Source of the DNA: Parasulfuritortus cantonensis
GTDB lineage: Bacteria; Pseudomonadota; Gammaproteobacteria; Burkholderiales; Thiobacillaceae
Direction of reading: 5' to 3'
Assembly (NCBI RefSeq): GCF_004337445.1
Contig: NZ_SJZB01000022.1
Coordinates: 1-64,000 of the forward strand
DNA: 64,000 bases
The notes under the pieces are model-generated. The model had not been told where the DNA came from. It made no database searches and worked only from the letters and a program-made list of their open reading frames with translations. The first letter of the stretch is position 1; the number at the start of each line of letters is the position of its first letter. Of the stretch, positions 34,937-43,408 are shown one piece after another. A program made the position numbers and the translations under genes.

Positions 34937-36121
34937 GTGCAACCGCTAGCCGTCAACCACCATTCCCTGGTCAATGCCCTTGGTCGCGGTACCTCAGCGA
35001 GCCTGCAGGGCCTGCGCAGCGCCACCTCGGGCCTACGCCGCTGCGACTTTCTGGACGTCGGAATCGAAACCTACATCGGGCGCGTCGACGGCATCGAAGA
35101 CGAACCGGTGGTGGCGCGTTTGCGGGCGTTCGATTGCCGCAACAACCGCCTGGCGATGCTCGGCCTGGCGGCCGATGGCTTCGAGTCGGCGGTCGCCGCC
35201 GCCCGCGCGCGCTACGGCGCCCACCGGATCGCGGTCATCATCGGCACCAGCACGTCGGCCATCCTGGAGACGGAGGTGGCCTACCGGCAGCGCGACGCAG
35301 AGGGCCGCCTGCCCGGCCACTTCAATTTCCGTACTACGCACGACAATTACTCCGTCACCCAATTCGTACGCAGCTACCTTGGTCTGCAGGGGCCTTCGAT
35401 GACGATCTCGACCGCCTGCTCGTCCAGCGCCAAGGTGTTCGCCTCCGCCAGCCGCCTGATCCAGGCCGGCTTCTGCGATGCGGCCGTGGTGGGCGGGGTG
35501 GACAGCCTGTGCATGACGACGCTGTACGGATTTGCCTCCCTGGAAGTCCTTTCCAGCCGGCCTTGCCGACCCGCCGACGCCGACCGCAGCGGCATTTCCA
35601 TCGGCGAGGCGGCCGGCTTCGCGCTGCTGGAGAAGACGGGGGACGATGACACGCCCCGGCTGCTCGGCTACGGCGAGAGCAGCGACGCCTACCACATGTC
35701 CTCGCCCCACCCGGAAGGCGCCGGCGCCCGGCGCGCCATGGCGAGCGCGCTGCAACGCAGCGGCCTGGGGCCCGAACAGATCGACTACATCAACCTGCAC
35801 GGTACGGCAACGCGGGCCAACGACAGTGCCGAGGACCTCGCCGTCTCCGGCCTGTTCGGCAGCGCGACGCCGTGCAGTTCGACCAAGGGCTGGACCGGCC
35901 ACACCCTCGGGGCGGCGGGCATCACCGAGGCCCTGCTCAGTTGCCTCTGCCTGCGCGAGGGGCGGCTGCCGGCCAGCCTGAACACGGTCACCGTCGACCC
36001 GGACTTCAAGATGAACGTGCTGCTGGAAAGCCGCGACCAACCGGTACGGCACGTGCTGAGCAACTCGTTCGGTTTTGGCGGCAACAACTGCAGCCTCGTT
36101 TTCGGCTACCCGGAAAAATGA
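34937..36121 (+). CDS. Ketosynthase of the aryl polyene cluster
   Basis: A 394-residue FabF-like 3-ketoacyl-ACP synthase that adds malonyl units to the growing polyene. The catalytic triad is complete: Cys161 in STACSSS, His288 in NLHGTAT and His322 in GWTGHTLG. Translation appears to start at GTG 34937. Its stop overlaps the start of the chain-length-factor-like gene, and the two probably form a heterodimer. Confidence 0.88.
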   Translation: MQPLAVNHHSLVNALGRGTSASLQGLRSATSGLRRCDFLDVGIETYIGRVDGIEDEPVVARLRAFDCRNNRLAMLGLAADGFESAVAAARARYGAHRIAVIIGTSTSAILETEVAYRQRDAEGRLPGHFNFRTTHDNYSVTQFVRSYLGLQGPSMTISTACSSSAKVFASASRLIQAGFCDAAVVGGVDSLCMTTLYGFASLEVLSSRPCRPADADRSGISIGEAAGFALLEKTGDDDTPRLLGYGESSDAYHMSSPHPEGAGARRAMASALQRSGLGPEQIDYINLHGTATRANDSAEDLAVSGLFGSATPCSSTKGWTGHTLGAAGITEALLSCLCLREGRLPASLNTVTVDPDFKMNVLLESRDQPVRHVLSNSFGFGGNNCSLVFGYPEK

Positions 36122-36912
36122 TCGTCCACGTCAAAGGCATCGCCGTCATGGGTCCCGGGATCGAGCACTGGGACGCCTTGCGCAGCCATCTCCTGACGGG
36201 GACCCCGCTGGCGCCGGACGTCCAGCCGCGTCCTCAGGGTTCCATCCTGCCCGGCACGGAGCGGCGACGGGCCAGCACCACGGTGAAGATGGCGGTCGAC
36301 GTGGCCCAGGCGGCGCTTCGGCAGTCGGGGCTCAAGGCGGAAGACGCGGCCGTAGTGTTCGCGTCGGCCAATGGCGACACCAACACCATCCACCAGATCT
36401 GCGAGGCATTGGCGACGCCGGAACGCATGGTCTCGCCGACCCGCTTCCACAATTCGGTACACAACGCGGCCGCCGGCTACTGGAGCATTGCCTCCGGCTC
36501 CATGCAGCCGTCGTCGAGCCTGGCGGCCTGGACCGGCACCTTTGCCGCGGCGCTGGTCGAAGCCGCCGCGCAATGCATTGGCGACGATATCCCCGTCATC
36601 CTGGCCGTGTTCGACACGCCCTTTCCGGAACCGCTCGCGGCCTGCGCGCCCGGACACCAGCCCTTTGCGCTGGCGCTGGTACTGGATCGACAACCGGAAA
36701 ACAGCCTGGCCGCGCTGCGCCTCGCGGTGGCCCCGGATACGGGGCTACCGGCGTCGGCGATGGCGGACCCGGAGTTGGAGCCGCTGCGCTGCGACTCCTC
36801 GGCATCGCGCAGCCTACCCTTGCTGGCCGCCATCGCCGCGGGCAGCACCGGCGATGACTTGATCTTCGACTACGTCGAGGGGCTGCAGCTCAGGGTCGGC
36901 CTGGCCGGCTAA
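36118..36912 (+). CDS. Ketosynthase-like chain length factor
   Basis: A 264-residue truncated ketosynthase-like protein (the PF13723 type, found in aryl polyene clusters as ApeC). It keeps the fold segments VFASANGDTNTIHQICEAL and RFHNSVHNAAAGYW near residues 80-122 but has no catalytic cysteine. In the known system it pairs with a ketosynthase and sets chain length. It converges with the glycosyltransferase gene with a 4-bp overlap. Confidence 0.85.
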   Translation: MIVHVKGIAVMGPGIEHWDALRSHLLTGTPLAPDVQPRPQGSILPGTERRRASTTVKMAVDVAQAALRQSGLKAEDAAVVFASANGDTNTIHQICEALATPERMVSPTRFHNSVHNAAAGYWSIASGSMQPSSSLAAWTGTFAAALVEAAAQCIGDDIPVILAVFDTPFPEPLAACAPGHQPFALALVLDRQPENSLAALRLAVAPDTGLPASAMADPELEPLRCDSSASRSLPLLAAIAAGSTGDDLIFDYVEGLQLRVGLAG

Positions 36913-37660
36913 CCGCGTTTCCGCCAAAGCAGCCGCGGCAGGCGGAGCAGGAACCCGAACACCAGCCGGATGTGCATGAAGGTCAGCAGGGCGTTGTCGC
37001 GCAGATAATTGAAATGCGAGACGCCGCCCTCCTCGGCGGTGAAGTAGCGCACCGGGGCGTCCACGTTGATCGGCCGCACCCCCGCCAGCACAGGCGCACG
37101 ACCGCCTCGGGGTCGAAGTCGAAGCGACGCATCCAGCGTTGGCCGCGCATCACGGTTCGAAGAGCCTCCACCGGATAGACCCGGAACCCGAACAGGGAGT
37201 CCCCGATCCCGCCTTGCAGCGTCTCGACGTTCGCCCACCAGTTGGATATCTTGCGGCCCGAGACCCGGATGCCGGGGGCGCTGGCATCGAACACCGGCCG
37301 CCCCAGCACCATGGCATCCGGGTGCTGTTCCGACGTCCGCATGAATTCCACGATCTTGGCCGCCGGATGCTGCCCGTCGGCGTCCATGGTCAGGACGTGG
37401 CTGAAGCCTTTGCGGTGCGCCTGGTCGAGCCCGAACAGCACCGCTGCGCCCTTCCCCCGGTTGGCGGGCAGCACCCACACCGCCAAGCCTTCGTCGGCGG
37501 CGCTCATCTCCTGCAGCCCGGCCGCCGTGCCGTCGTTGCTGCCATCCACGACCACCCAGACCGGGTTCCACCAGCGGCGGGCCTCGCGCACGGCCTCATA
37601 GACCTTGGGCCCGGTGTTGTAGCTGGGGATCAGGACCAGGTGGCTGGGGGAAGGGGTCAC
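36909..37660 (-). CDS. GT2 family glycosyltransferase, frameshifted in this sequence
   Basis: A dolichol-phosphate-mannose-synthase-like glycosyltransferase of about 250 residues after repair. The N-terminal part has PSYNTG, VVDGSNDGT and the metal-binding TMDADGQH. The C-terminal part, in another frame, has INVDAPVRYF and GGVSHFNYLRDN before a basic hydrophobic tail. The break is at the run of five C (G on the coding strand) at 37079-37083; one extra G restores LCWRGVRPINV, as in relatives. The span of 752 bp is one base short of a multiple of three. It likely glycosylates the polyene lipid. It overlaps the next leftward-reading gene start. Confidence 0.78.
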
Positions 37661-38439
37661 GATGGTCGCTCCATCTGGCCAGGCGCCAGTTCATCACGAA
37701 AATAATGCTCCAGCTTGGCGATGTAGGGCCGGAGCTGCGCGGGCGGCATGAAGCGTTCGCCAAGCCGGGCCCGCAGGACCAGGGGGAACTCGGGTTTGTC
37801 GAACAGCGGGCGCCCCTTGCTCAGGAATGGATGGTTGATCTCGATCAGCACCGTCTGCACCGGGGCCTGCGCCTTCTTCGAGATCAGGGCGAAGCCGCCC
37901 TTGAAAGGCTGAAGCGTGCCGCCGACGGTCCGGGTGCCCTCGGGGAACACGAGGAGATGGCTGCCCGCCTGCAGTTCCCGGCTGGCGTCGAGGATCAGCT
38001 TCGAGCCGGAGATGTTACGGATGTAGCCGGCCAGGCGCGCACTGCCGCCGAAGATGAACTGGTCCGCCAGGCTGGCCTTGATGATGCAGACGGCGTCGGG
38101 CAGGCGGGAGACGATCAGCACCACGTCGATCAAGGACGGGTGGTTGGCGGCAATGACCAGCGGCCCCTGCTCGGCCAAGCCGTCGAGCTCCGCCAAATCG
38201 CATTTCACGATTCCGCTCCACTCGAGCAGGTTCAAGTAGGTCCGGAAACCGAAAGAGATGACCCAGCGGCCCACCCGGCGTCCCATGCGGCCCGGCAACA
38301 GCAGGACCAGCGGCAGGGAGAGCAGGCTCCACCCGAGGCACATGAGCGCGAAAACCAGCAGGAAACCGTAATACACCACGTACTCGTAGGCACGCCTCAG
38401 CGCGGACACCAGGCCGGCCGGCCGTTCCTCGCCGGTCAT
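37657..38439 (-). CDS. PlsC-type acyltransferase of the aryl polyene cluster
   Basis: A 260-residue membrane-associated acyltransferase. The NHPSLID box (N-H-x4-D) near residues 98-104 and FPEGT near 165-169 are the catalytic and binding motifs of the 1-acylglycerol-3-phosphate acyltransferase family. An N-terminal hydrophobic segment anchors it. In aryl polyene clusters a related protein (ApeD-type) is thought to attach the chain to a glycerol or sugar-lipid acceptor. It overlaps the glycosyltransferase gene by four bases. Confidence 0.83.
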   Translation of the reverse strand: MTGEERPAGLVSALRRAYEYVVYYGFLLVFALMCLGWSLLSLPLVLLLPGRMGRRVGRWVISFGFRTYLNLLEWSGIVKCDLAELDGLAEQGPLVIAANHPSLIDVVLIVSRLPDAVCIIKASLADQFIFGGSARLAGYIRNISGSKLILDASRELQAGSHLLVFPEGTRTVGGTLQPFKGGFALISKKAQAPVQTVLIEINHPFLSKGRPLFDKPEFPLVLRARLGERFMPPAQLRPYIAKLEHYFRDELAPGQMERPS

Positions 38440-38609
38440 CCGGCACCATGCCCCGGGCCTTGCCGAACAGCGGCGGTGGCCGTCAGACTCACGGTCTTCT
38501 TGACAACGAATGCTGGCACCCTAGGCCTCGGCACGAACGTTCAGGAAGCGGCAGTCCAGTTTCTCTCAGACCGGAGCACCGCCGCGGCGCGACTCCGGGA
38601 GACTGGACG

Positions 38610-38882
38610 TCATCGCGTACGGTTCGATTGGATATATTGATTCAGGTTTCGCAGCGAACTGAAGATCTGCTGATTGTCCGGGTTGTCGGATCGCAACTGG
38701 ACACCGTAGTCGCGCGCGACCACCAGCGATATCTCCAGCATGTCGATGGAGTCCAAGCCAAGCCCGTCGCCGTACAGCGGGGCATCAGGATCGATCGTCT
38801 CCGGTGCCAGGTCGAGATTCAGGCCGGCCACGAGCGCCTTTGCCAGGGCCAGTTCAAGATCGTCCAATGATTTCGCTTCCAT
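38610..38882 (-). CDS. Acyl carrier protein of the aryl polyene cluster
   Basis: A 90-residue acyl carrier protein. The phosphopantetheine attachment site is Ser45 in LGLDSIDMLE. The ATG at 38882 is chosen over the earlier start at 38900 because it gives the usual length; the ribosome binding site is weak for both. It carries the starter and the growing polyene. It is the first gene of the leftward operon with the PlsC-type and glycosyltransferase genes. Characterised systems have two such carriers; only one was found here. Confidence 0.88.
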   Translation of the reverse strand: MEAKSLDDLELALAKALVAGLNLDLAPETIDPDAPLYGDGLGLDSIDMLEISLVVARDYGVQLRSDNPDNQQIFSSLRNLNQYIQSNRTR

Positions 38883-39148
38883 CACAAAAACCCGATACAA
38901 ATCAATTCACTACGCGTTATTCACCCTGTCCTTACGGGTCCTTACGGCAGTAACCTCGAAAAGACGGCGCATTATATCCGATCGCCAGGGCGAGCTGTCG
39001 GCCGGCCGACCCGGCAGGCGGCGGCGAACGGGAACCTTCTGCCCAAGTGGGTCGACTAACACGCTGACGTTGTCGATCCCCGAGCGACCCCGGTTACGAG
39101 GGAAGACACCACGCCCGCGATCAACTTTGGAAGCGAGGACCTTTGACC

Positions 39149-39493
39149 ATGACCCCGATCCGCACCGCAAGTCACCTGCTCGGCGCCCTGCTGTTGGTCC
39201 TGTCCTGGAGTGCGGCGCACGCCGAAGACGCGGCCGGACCGAAGCCCGCGCCGCCGCAGTCCAACGGCGTGCTGGCCAAGGTCGAGCACACGCTGGACGT
39301 CGCCGCAACCGCCACGGCGCACGGCATCCAGCGGGGCGCGTCGGCCACGGCGCACGGCGTCAAGCGCGGCGCGGCGGCCGCGGCGCGCGGAATCGCCCGC
39401 GGTGCCGAAGCGACCGACCGGGCGGCCCATAAAGTAGCGGCAAAGATCACCGGAACGTCGGCCTCGTCGAAGACCGCCCCGGACGCCAAGTGA
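39149..39493 (+). CDS. Small secreted alanine/glycine-rich repeat protein
   Basis: A 114-residue protein with a signal peptide (cleaved after AHA near residue 25). The mature region contains three near-copies of an ATAHGIQRGA-type unit in tandem near residues 55-90 (ATAHGIQRGA, ATAHGVKRGA, AARGIARGA), predicted helical and basic on one face. I do not recognise a family. ATG 39149 is chosen; a TTG two codons earlier is possible. It stands alone between the aryl polyene cluster and the radical SAM gene. Confidence 0.65.
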   Translation: MTPIRTASHLLGALLLVLSWSAAHAEDAAGPKPAPPQSNGVLAKVEHTLDVAATATAHGIQRGASATAHGVKRGAAAAARGIARGAEATDRAAHKVAAKITGTSASSKTAPDAK

Positions 39494-39598
39494 TCCCCGC
39501 CGGGGCACCGCGGTGCTCCGGCCTTTCCCGTCCAGCTCCCCGCAAGCGGTCGCCGGGTGTCGCCGCTGACCACGGCGTGCCGGACCCGTCGGCGCTTG

Positions 39599-40666
39599 CT
39601 AAGTGAACAGATCCAGCTGCTCGGCCCGGCCCGGCACCCGGAACTGGCTGCAGTCGAGCGCCGCGACGCCCGGGAAGGCGAGCCGGCGCCGGGCCAGGGC
39701 GAAACGCCGGGCGATCAGGTCGGCGTATTCGCCCTCGCCGCGCATGCGCGACCCGAAGCGGCTGTCGTTGTCCTTGCCGGCCCGGCAGTCGCGCAGCCGG
39801 TTGAGCACGCGCTCGGCCTTGAGCGGCGCATGGAGCGCAAGCCAGTCTCGGAACAGCTCCTTCACCTCGAGCGGCAGGCGCACCAGGGCATAGCCGGCGT
39901 CGCGGGCGCCGGCCGCATGCGCGGCGGCCAGGATCGCCTCCAGTTCGTGGTCGTTGAGGAACGGGATCACCGGCGCCACCAGCGCGGTCACCGGCACGCC
40001 CGCGGCTGCCAGCCGGCGCAGCGTCTCCAGGCGCCGCTCCGGGGCGGCCGCGCGCGGCTCCAGGGTGCGAGCCAGGTGCCGGTCCAAAGTGGTCACCGAG
40101 ATCGCCACCTGGACCAGGCCGCGCGCCGCCAGCGGGCCCAGGAGGTCGAGGTCGCGCTCGATCAGGGCCGATTTGGTGACGACGGTGAACGGATGGCCGT
40201 GCTCGGCGAGCACCTCGATGATGGCGCGGGTCAGGCCCAGGCGGCGCTCGACCGGCTGGTAGGCGTCGGTGTTGATGCCCAGGGCGATGGCCGCGCAGCG
40301 GTAGCCGGGCTTGGCCAGTTCGCCGCGCAGGACGGCCGGGGCGTCCGGCTTGTGGAACAGCCGGCTCTCGAAGTCGAGCCCCGGGGACAGGCCCAGCCAG
40401 GCGTGGGTCGGCCGGGCGAAGCAGTAGACGCAGCCGTGCTCGCAGCCCCGGTAGGGGTTGATCGAGCGGTCGAAGGGCACGTCGGGCGATTGGTTGTAGC
40501 TGATCACGGTACGGCTGCGGTCGACCAGCAGCTCGGTGCGCAGGGGCGGCGGTTCGGCGTCCAGGCTGCCCCAGCCGTCGTCGCAGGCCTCGCGGGCATG
40601 GGCGGCGTAGCGGTTGCCGGGGTTGCCGGTGGCACCCCGGCCGGGCGGCGGCGGACGGTCTGTCAT
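39599..40666 (-). CDS. PA0069-type radical SAM protein
   Basis: A 355-residue radical SAM enzyme. The 4Fe-4S cysteines are Cys75, Cys79 and Cys82 in the motif GCEHGCVYC, preceded by an INPYRG stretch typical of the spore-photoproduct-lyase-like COG1533 group. The reaction in this subgroup (PA0069 family) is not known. The ATG at 40666 begins the conserved part; the open frame extends into the opposite-strand thiO gene but is not protein-like there. It is divergent from thiO, 72 bp away. Confidence 0.85.
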   Translation of the reverse strand: MTDRPPPPGRGATGNPGNRYAAHAREACDDGWGSLDAEPPPLRTELLVDRSRTVISYNQSPDVPFDRSINPYRGCEHGCVYCFARPTHAWLGLSPGLDFESRLFHKPDAPAVLRGELAKPGYRCAAIALGINTDAYQPVERRLGLTRAIIEVLAEHGHPFTVVTKSALIERDLDLLGPLAARGLVQVAISVTTLDRHLARTLEPRAAAPERRLETLRRLAAAGVPVTALVAPVIPFLNDHELEAILAAAHAAGARDAGYALVRLPLEVKELFRDWLALHAPLKAERVLNRLRDCRAGKDNDSRFGSRMRGEGEYADLIARRFALARRRLAFPGVAALDCSQFRVPGRAEQLDLFT

Positions 40667-40738
40667 GGCGGCATTATCGCCCGGGCCGGGCGCTGCCTTT
40701 GCTAACATCGGGCCAACACCACAAGAGGATTGCCACGG

Positions 40739-41776
40739 GTGAATCGACACATCATCGTCATCGGCGGCGGCGTCGCCGGCCTCGCCACCGCCTGGGCGCT
40801 GGCCCGGCGCGGCGCCCGCGTCGAGGTGCTGGAGCGCGGCGAGCTCGGCCGCGAGTCGTCCTGGGCCGGTGCCGGCCTGCTCAGCCTGCTCCTGCCCTGG
40901 GACTATCCGGCCGAGCTGAACGAACTGGCCGAGCACAGCCTGGCCCTGTATCCGGACTGGATCGCCGGGATCCGGGCCGAAGCCGACACCGATCCGGAAT
41001 TCCGCCGCACCGGCATGCTCGTCCTGCCCCCGTACGACGGCGCGCGCGCCGCGCCGGGTGCCCCGCTGCCGGCCGGACTGGCGCCCTTCGGCCCGGGGCT
41101 CTGGCTGCCGGAGGTGCCCCAGGTGCGCAACCCGCGCCTGCTCAAGGCCTTGCGCGAAGCGCTGACGCGGCGCGGCGTCGGCCTGCACGACCAGCTCGGC
41201 GCGGTCGGCCTGGATGCGGCCAACGGCCGGGTCGAGGCGGCGGTGGCCGGGAGCCGGCGCTGGCAGGGCGACCTCTACGTGGTCGCCGCCGGGGCCTGGA
41301 GCAGCGAATTGCTCGGCCCCCTGGCGGCCGGCCTGCCGATCCGGCCCATGCGCGGCCAGATACTGCTCTACCGGGCGGCCCCGGACCGCCTCCCCTGCGT
41401 CGTCTACCAGGGCGGCCATTACCTGGTCCCGCGCGCCGACGGCCACATCCTGGCCGGCAGCACCCTGGAGGACGTCGGCTTCGACAAGCGCACCACCGCC
41501 GAGGCGGCCACCGAACTGGCGGCCCTGGTCGCCCGCGTCCTGCCGGACGTCGCCGCCGGCGCCCCGGTCCGGCACTGGGCCGGGCTGCGTCCCGGCTCGC
41601 CCGGCAACGTGCCCATCGTCGACCGCCACCCCGAGCTGGCCAACCTGTATGTCAACGCCGGCCAGTTCCGCTACGGCGTCACCCTCGCCCCGGCCTGTGC
41701 CGAACACCTGGCCGACCTGGTCGAGGGCAAGACGCCGAAATTCGGCGCGCTGCGTTACGCCTGGCCTCTGATATAA
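40739..41776 (+). CDS. thiO: Glycine oxidase ThiO-type FAD enzyme
   Basis: A 345-residue FAD-dependent D-amino-acid-oxidase-fold protein. ThiO oxidises glycine to iminoglycine for the thiazole ring of thiamine. The FAD-binding GGGVAGLATAWALARRG is near residues 9-25, followed by an EVLERG acidic end; a C-terminal GLRPGSPGNVPIV stretch is typical of ThiO. The GTG at 40739 is about 9 bp after AGAGGA; TTG 40730 is an alternative. No other thiamine gene is nearby, so the assignment to thiamine synthesis versus a general amino acid oxidase is uncertain. Confidence 0.78.
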   Translation: MNRHIIVIGGGVAGLATAWALARRGARVEVLERGELGRESSWAGAGLLSLLLPWDYPAELNELAEHSLALYPDWIAGIRAEADTDPEFRRTGMLVLPPYDGARAAPGAPLPAGLAPFGPGLWLPEVPQVRNPRLLKALREALTRRGVGLHDQLGAVGLDAANGRVEAAVAGSRRWQGDLYVVAAGAWSSELLGPLAAGLPIRPMRGQILLYRAAPDRLPCVVYQGGHYLVPRADGHILAGSTLEDVGFDKRTTAEAATELAALVARVLPDVAAGAPVRHWAGLRPGSPGNVPIVDRHPELANLYVNAGQFRYGVTLAPACAEHLADLVEGKTPKFGALRYAWPLI

Positions 41777-41777
41777 T
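41772..41777 (+). promoter_or_regulatory. -10 box for tRNA-Thr
   Basis: A perfect TATAAT overlaps the stop codon of thiO and ends 9 bp before the tRNA. No clear -35 element is seen. Confidence 0.6.
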
Positions 41778-41786
41778 CCGCGCCAC

Positions 41787-41862
41787 GCCGGTGTAGCTCA
41801 GCTGGTAGAGCAGCGCATTCGTAATGCGAAGGTCGGGAGTTCGAATCTCTTCTCCGGCACCA
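41787..41862 (+). tRNA. tRNA-Thr (anticodon CGT)
   Basis: A 76-nt cloverleaf with the CCA end encoded. The anticodon loop TTCGTAA gives CGT, and the anticodon arm closely matches E. coli tRNA-Thr(CGU). The acceptor stem has a T-T mismatch at its sixth pair. Confidence 0.93.
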
Positions 41863-41885
41863 GACAAGACCATCAATTTTTCCGC

Positions 41886-42854
41886 ATGACCGCCACTTCA
41901 CTGACCGATCTGTTGCGCGATGACATGGCCGAAGTGGATCGGGTCATTCGTGCGAGTCTCCATTCCGACGTCGTCCTGATCCGCCAGGTCGCCGAGTACA
42001 TCATCGCCGGCGGCGGCAAGCGGCTGCGCCCGGCCATGGTGGTGCTGTGCGCCAACGCGCTCGGTTACCGGGGCCACTACCACCACGAGCTGGCCGCCGT
42101 CGTCGAGTTCATCCACACCGCCACCCTGTTGCACGACGACGTCGTCGATGCCTCCGACCTGCGCCGGGGCCGCCCCACCGCCAACGTCGAGTTCGGCAAC
42201 GCCGCCAGCGTCCTGGTCGGCGACTTCCTCTACTCGCGCGCCTTCCAGATGATGGTGACGGTGCAGAACATGCACGTCATGGAGGTGCTTTCCGACGCCA
42301 CCACCGTGATCTCCGAGGGCGAGGTGCTGCAGTTGATGAACTGCCACGACCCCGACATCGAGGTCGACAACTACCTCCAGGTCATCCGCTACAAGACGGC
42401 CAAGCTGTTCGAGGCCTCGAGCCGCCTGGGCGCCATCATCAGCGGCGCCGGCGACGAGGTGGAGGCGGCGCTGGGCCGCTACGGCATGCATCTGGGCACC
42501 GCCTTCCAACTGGTCGACGATGTCCTCGACTACTCGGGCGACAGCGACCAGACCGGCAAGAACGTCGGCGACGACCTCGCCGAAGGCAAGCCCACCCTGC
42601 CCCTGCTGCACGTCATGCGGACCGGCACGCCGGAACAGGCGACGACGGTGCGGGAAGCCATCATCAACGGCAGCGTCGACCAGTTCGACGCCATCATGGC
42701 CGCGGTACGGGCTACCGGCGCGCTCGACTACACGCGCGAATGCGCCCGGCGCGAGGCCGAACTCGCGGTTGCAGAATTAACGTGTTTACCCGATAGCGTT
42801 TACAAGCAGGCTTTGCTAGAATTGCCGGCCTTCGCGGTCGAGCGTGACCGCTGA
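41886..42854 (+). CDS. ispB: Octaprenyl diphosphate synthase
   Basis: Makes the long isoprenoid side chain of ubiquinone from IPP and farnesyl diphosphate. The 322-residue protein has both aspartate-rich motifs: HDDVVDASD with Asp84, Asp85 and Asp88, and LVDDVLDYSG near 211-220; GGGKRLRP is at 42-49. It starts 23 bp after tRNA-Thr and ends 10 bp before tRNA-Pro. Chain length (octa- or similar) is taken from the family, not visible in the sequence. Confidence 0.95.
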   Translation: MTATSLTDLLRDDMAEVDRVIRASLHSDVVLIRQVAEYIIAGGGKRLRPAMVVLCANALGYRGHYHHELAAVVEFIHTATLLHDDVVDASDLRRGRPTANVEFGNAASVLVGDFLYSRAFQMMVTVQNMHVMEVLSDATTVISEGEVLQLMNCHDPDIEVDNYLQVIRYKTAKLFEASSRLGAIISGAGDEVEAALGRYGMHLGTAFQLVDDVLDYSGDSDQTGKNVGDDLAEGKPTLPLLHVMRTGTPEQATTVREAIINGSVDQFDAIMAAVRATGALDYTRECARREAELAVAELTCLPDSVYKQALLELPAFAVERDR

Positions 42855-42864
42855 AGGATCAAAT

Positions 42865-42941
42865 CGGGGTGTAGCTTAGCCTGGTAGAGCGCCACGTTCG
42901 GGACGTGGAGGCCGGAGGTTCGAATCCTCTCACCCCGACCA
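42865..42941 (+). tRNA. tRNA-Pro (anticodon CGG)
   Basis: A 77-nt cloverleaf with encoded CCA. The anticodon arm CCACG-TTCGGGA-CGTGG gives CGG. The acceptor stem CGGGGTG pairs with CACCCCG. It lies 10 bp after ispB and is probably cotranscribed. Confidence 0.95.
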
Positions 42942-43404
42942 GACTTCCAATGGGCCGCGACGCGGCCCATTCCGCGACTGCGGATACCCCTGGCCGTCCG
43001 CTTCCCTTGCCGGGCGAGGCCTATGGCCAAGCCGGGCGGGCAGTCGGCGACACCCTCCCCAACGGCCCGGCCACCGAGCAAGCGGCGCATCGCCGCAAGC
43101 ACGGCAGCGTTGGCCCCGGTTGACGCCGTCGTCGCCGGATGTTGCTAGGCACGAAACGCTGTCCCTATACTTAGGTAACTTTCCTCTGTCGCTCCCGCGA
43201 CCCGAGAGAAGACTGACTGAAGGCGCGCCGCTGCGTGGCAATACCGGGGACAGCGGTCACGGCCAACATACCAGGGGTGGTAAACATGCCAGGCAGATCT
43301 CCAGCCGTACCGCACGGGCCGAATCGCGGCGGTCGCCGTAACCCGGCCGGGGCCGAATCCGCCGTACTTGCCGACTTCGCAACGCCGTCGGGCCGGGTGC
43401 CAAT
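42942..43404. other. Region between tRNA-Pro and the hybrid kinase
   Basis: The 463-bp stretch begins with the hairpin at 42949-42971. A promoter-like pair TTGCTA and TATACT (43142-43147 and 43166-43171, 18-bp spacing) could drive the kinase operon, with a leader of about 115 bp before the small reading frame at 43286. No riboswitch class was recognised in the leader. Confidence 0.45.
42949..42971 (+). terminator. Hairpin after tRNA-Pro
   Basis: AATGGGCCGC and GCGGCCCATT form a 10-bp stem around a three-base loop, 8 bp after the tRNA. No T tract follows, so it may serve in 3'-end processing rather than as a full terminator. Confidence 0.5.
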
Positions 43405-43408
43405 ATGA
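43286..43408 (+). CDS. Possible 40-residue peptide coupled to the hybrid kinase
   Basis: A short frame starts at ATG 43286 behind a strong AGGGGTGG site and ends with a TGA that overlaps the kinase ATG (ATGA). The peptide begins [18 protein letters not shown] and is rich in Gly, Pro and Arg, with no hydrophobic segment. It may be a translational-coupling leader. No family is recognised. Confidence 0.35.
   Translation: MPGRSPAVPHGPNRGGRRNPAGAESAVLADFATPSGRVPI

Noticed and set aside
34489-35025. Minus-strand 178-residue frame between the methyltransferase and ketosynthase genes
   Set aside because: It overlaps the ketosynthase start, has no family match or ribosome binding site, and its Pro/Gly/Arg-rich tail looks like a shadow frame.
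39599-41707. 702-residue minus-strand frame covering the radical SAM gene and thiO
   Set aside because: Only the part below 40666 is protein-like; the rest is antisense to thiO, which has clear FAD motifs.
43172-43285. Riboswitch in the hybrid kinase leader
   Set aside because: Hairpins exist, but the conserved elements of c-di-GMP or other riboswitch classes known to me were not found.
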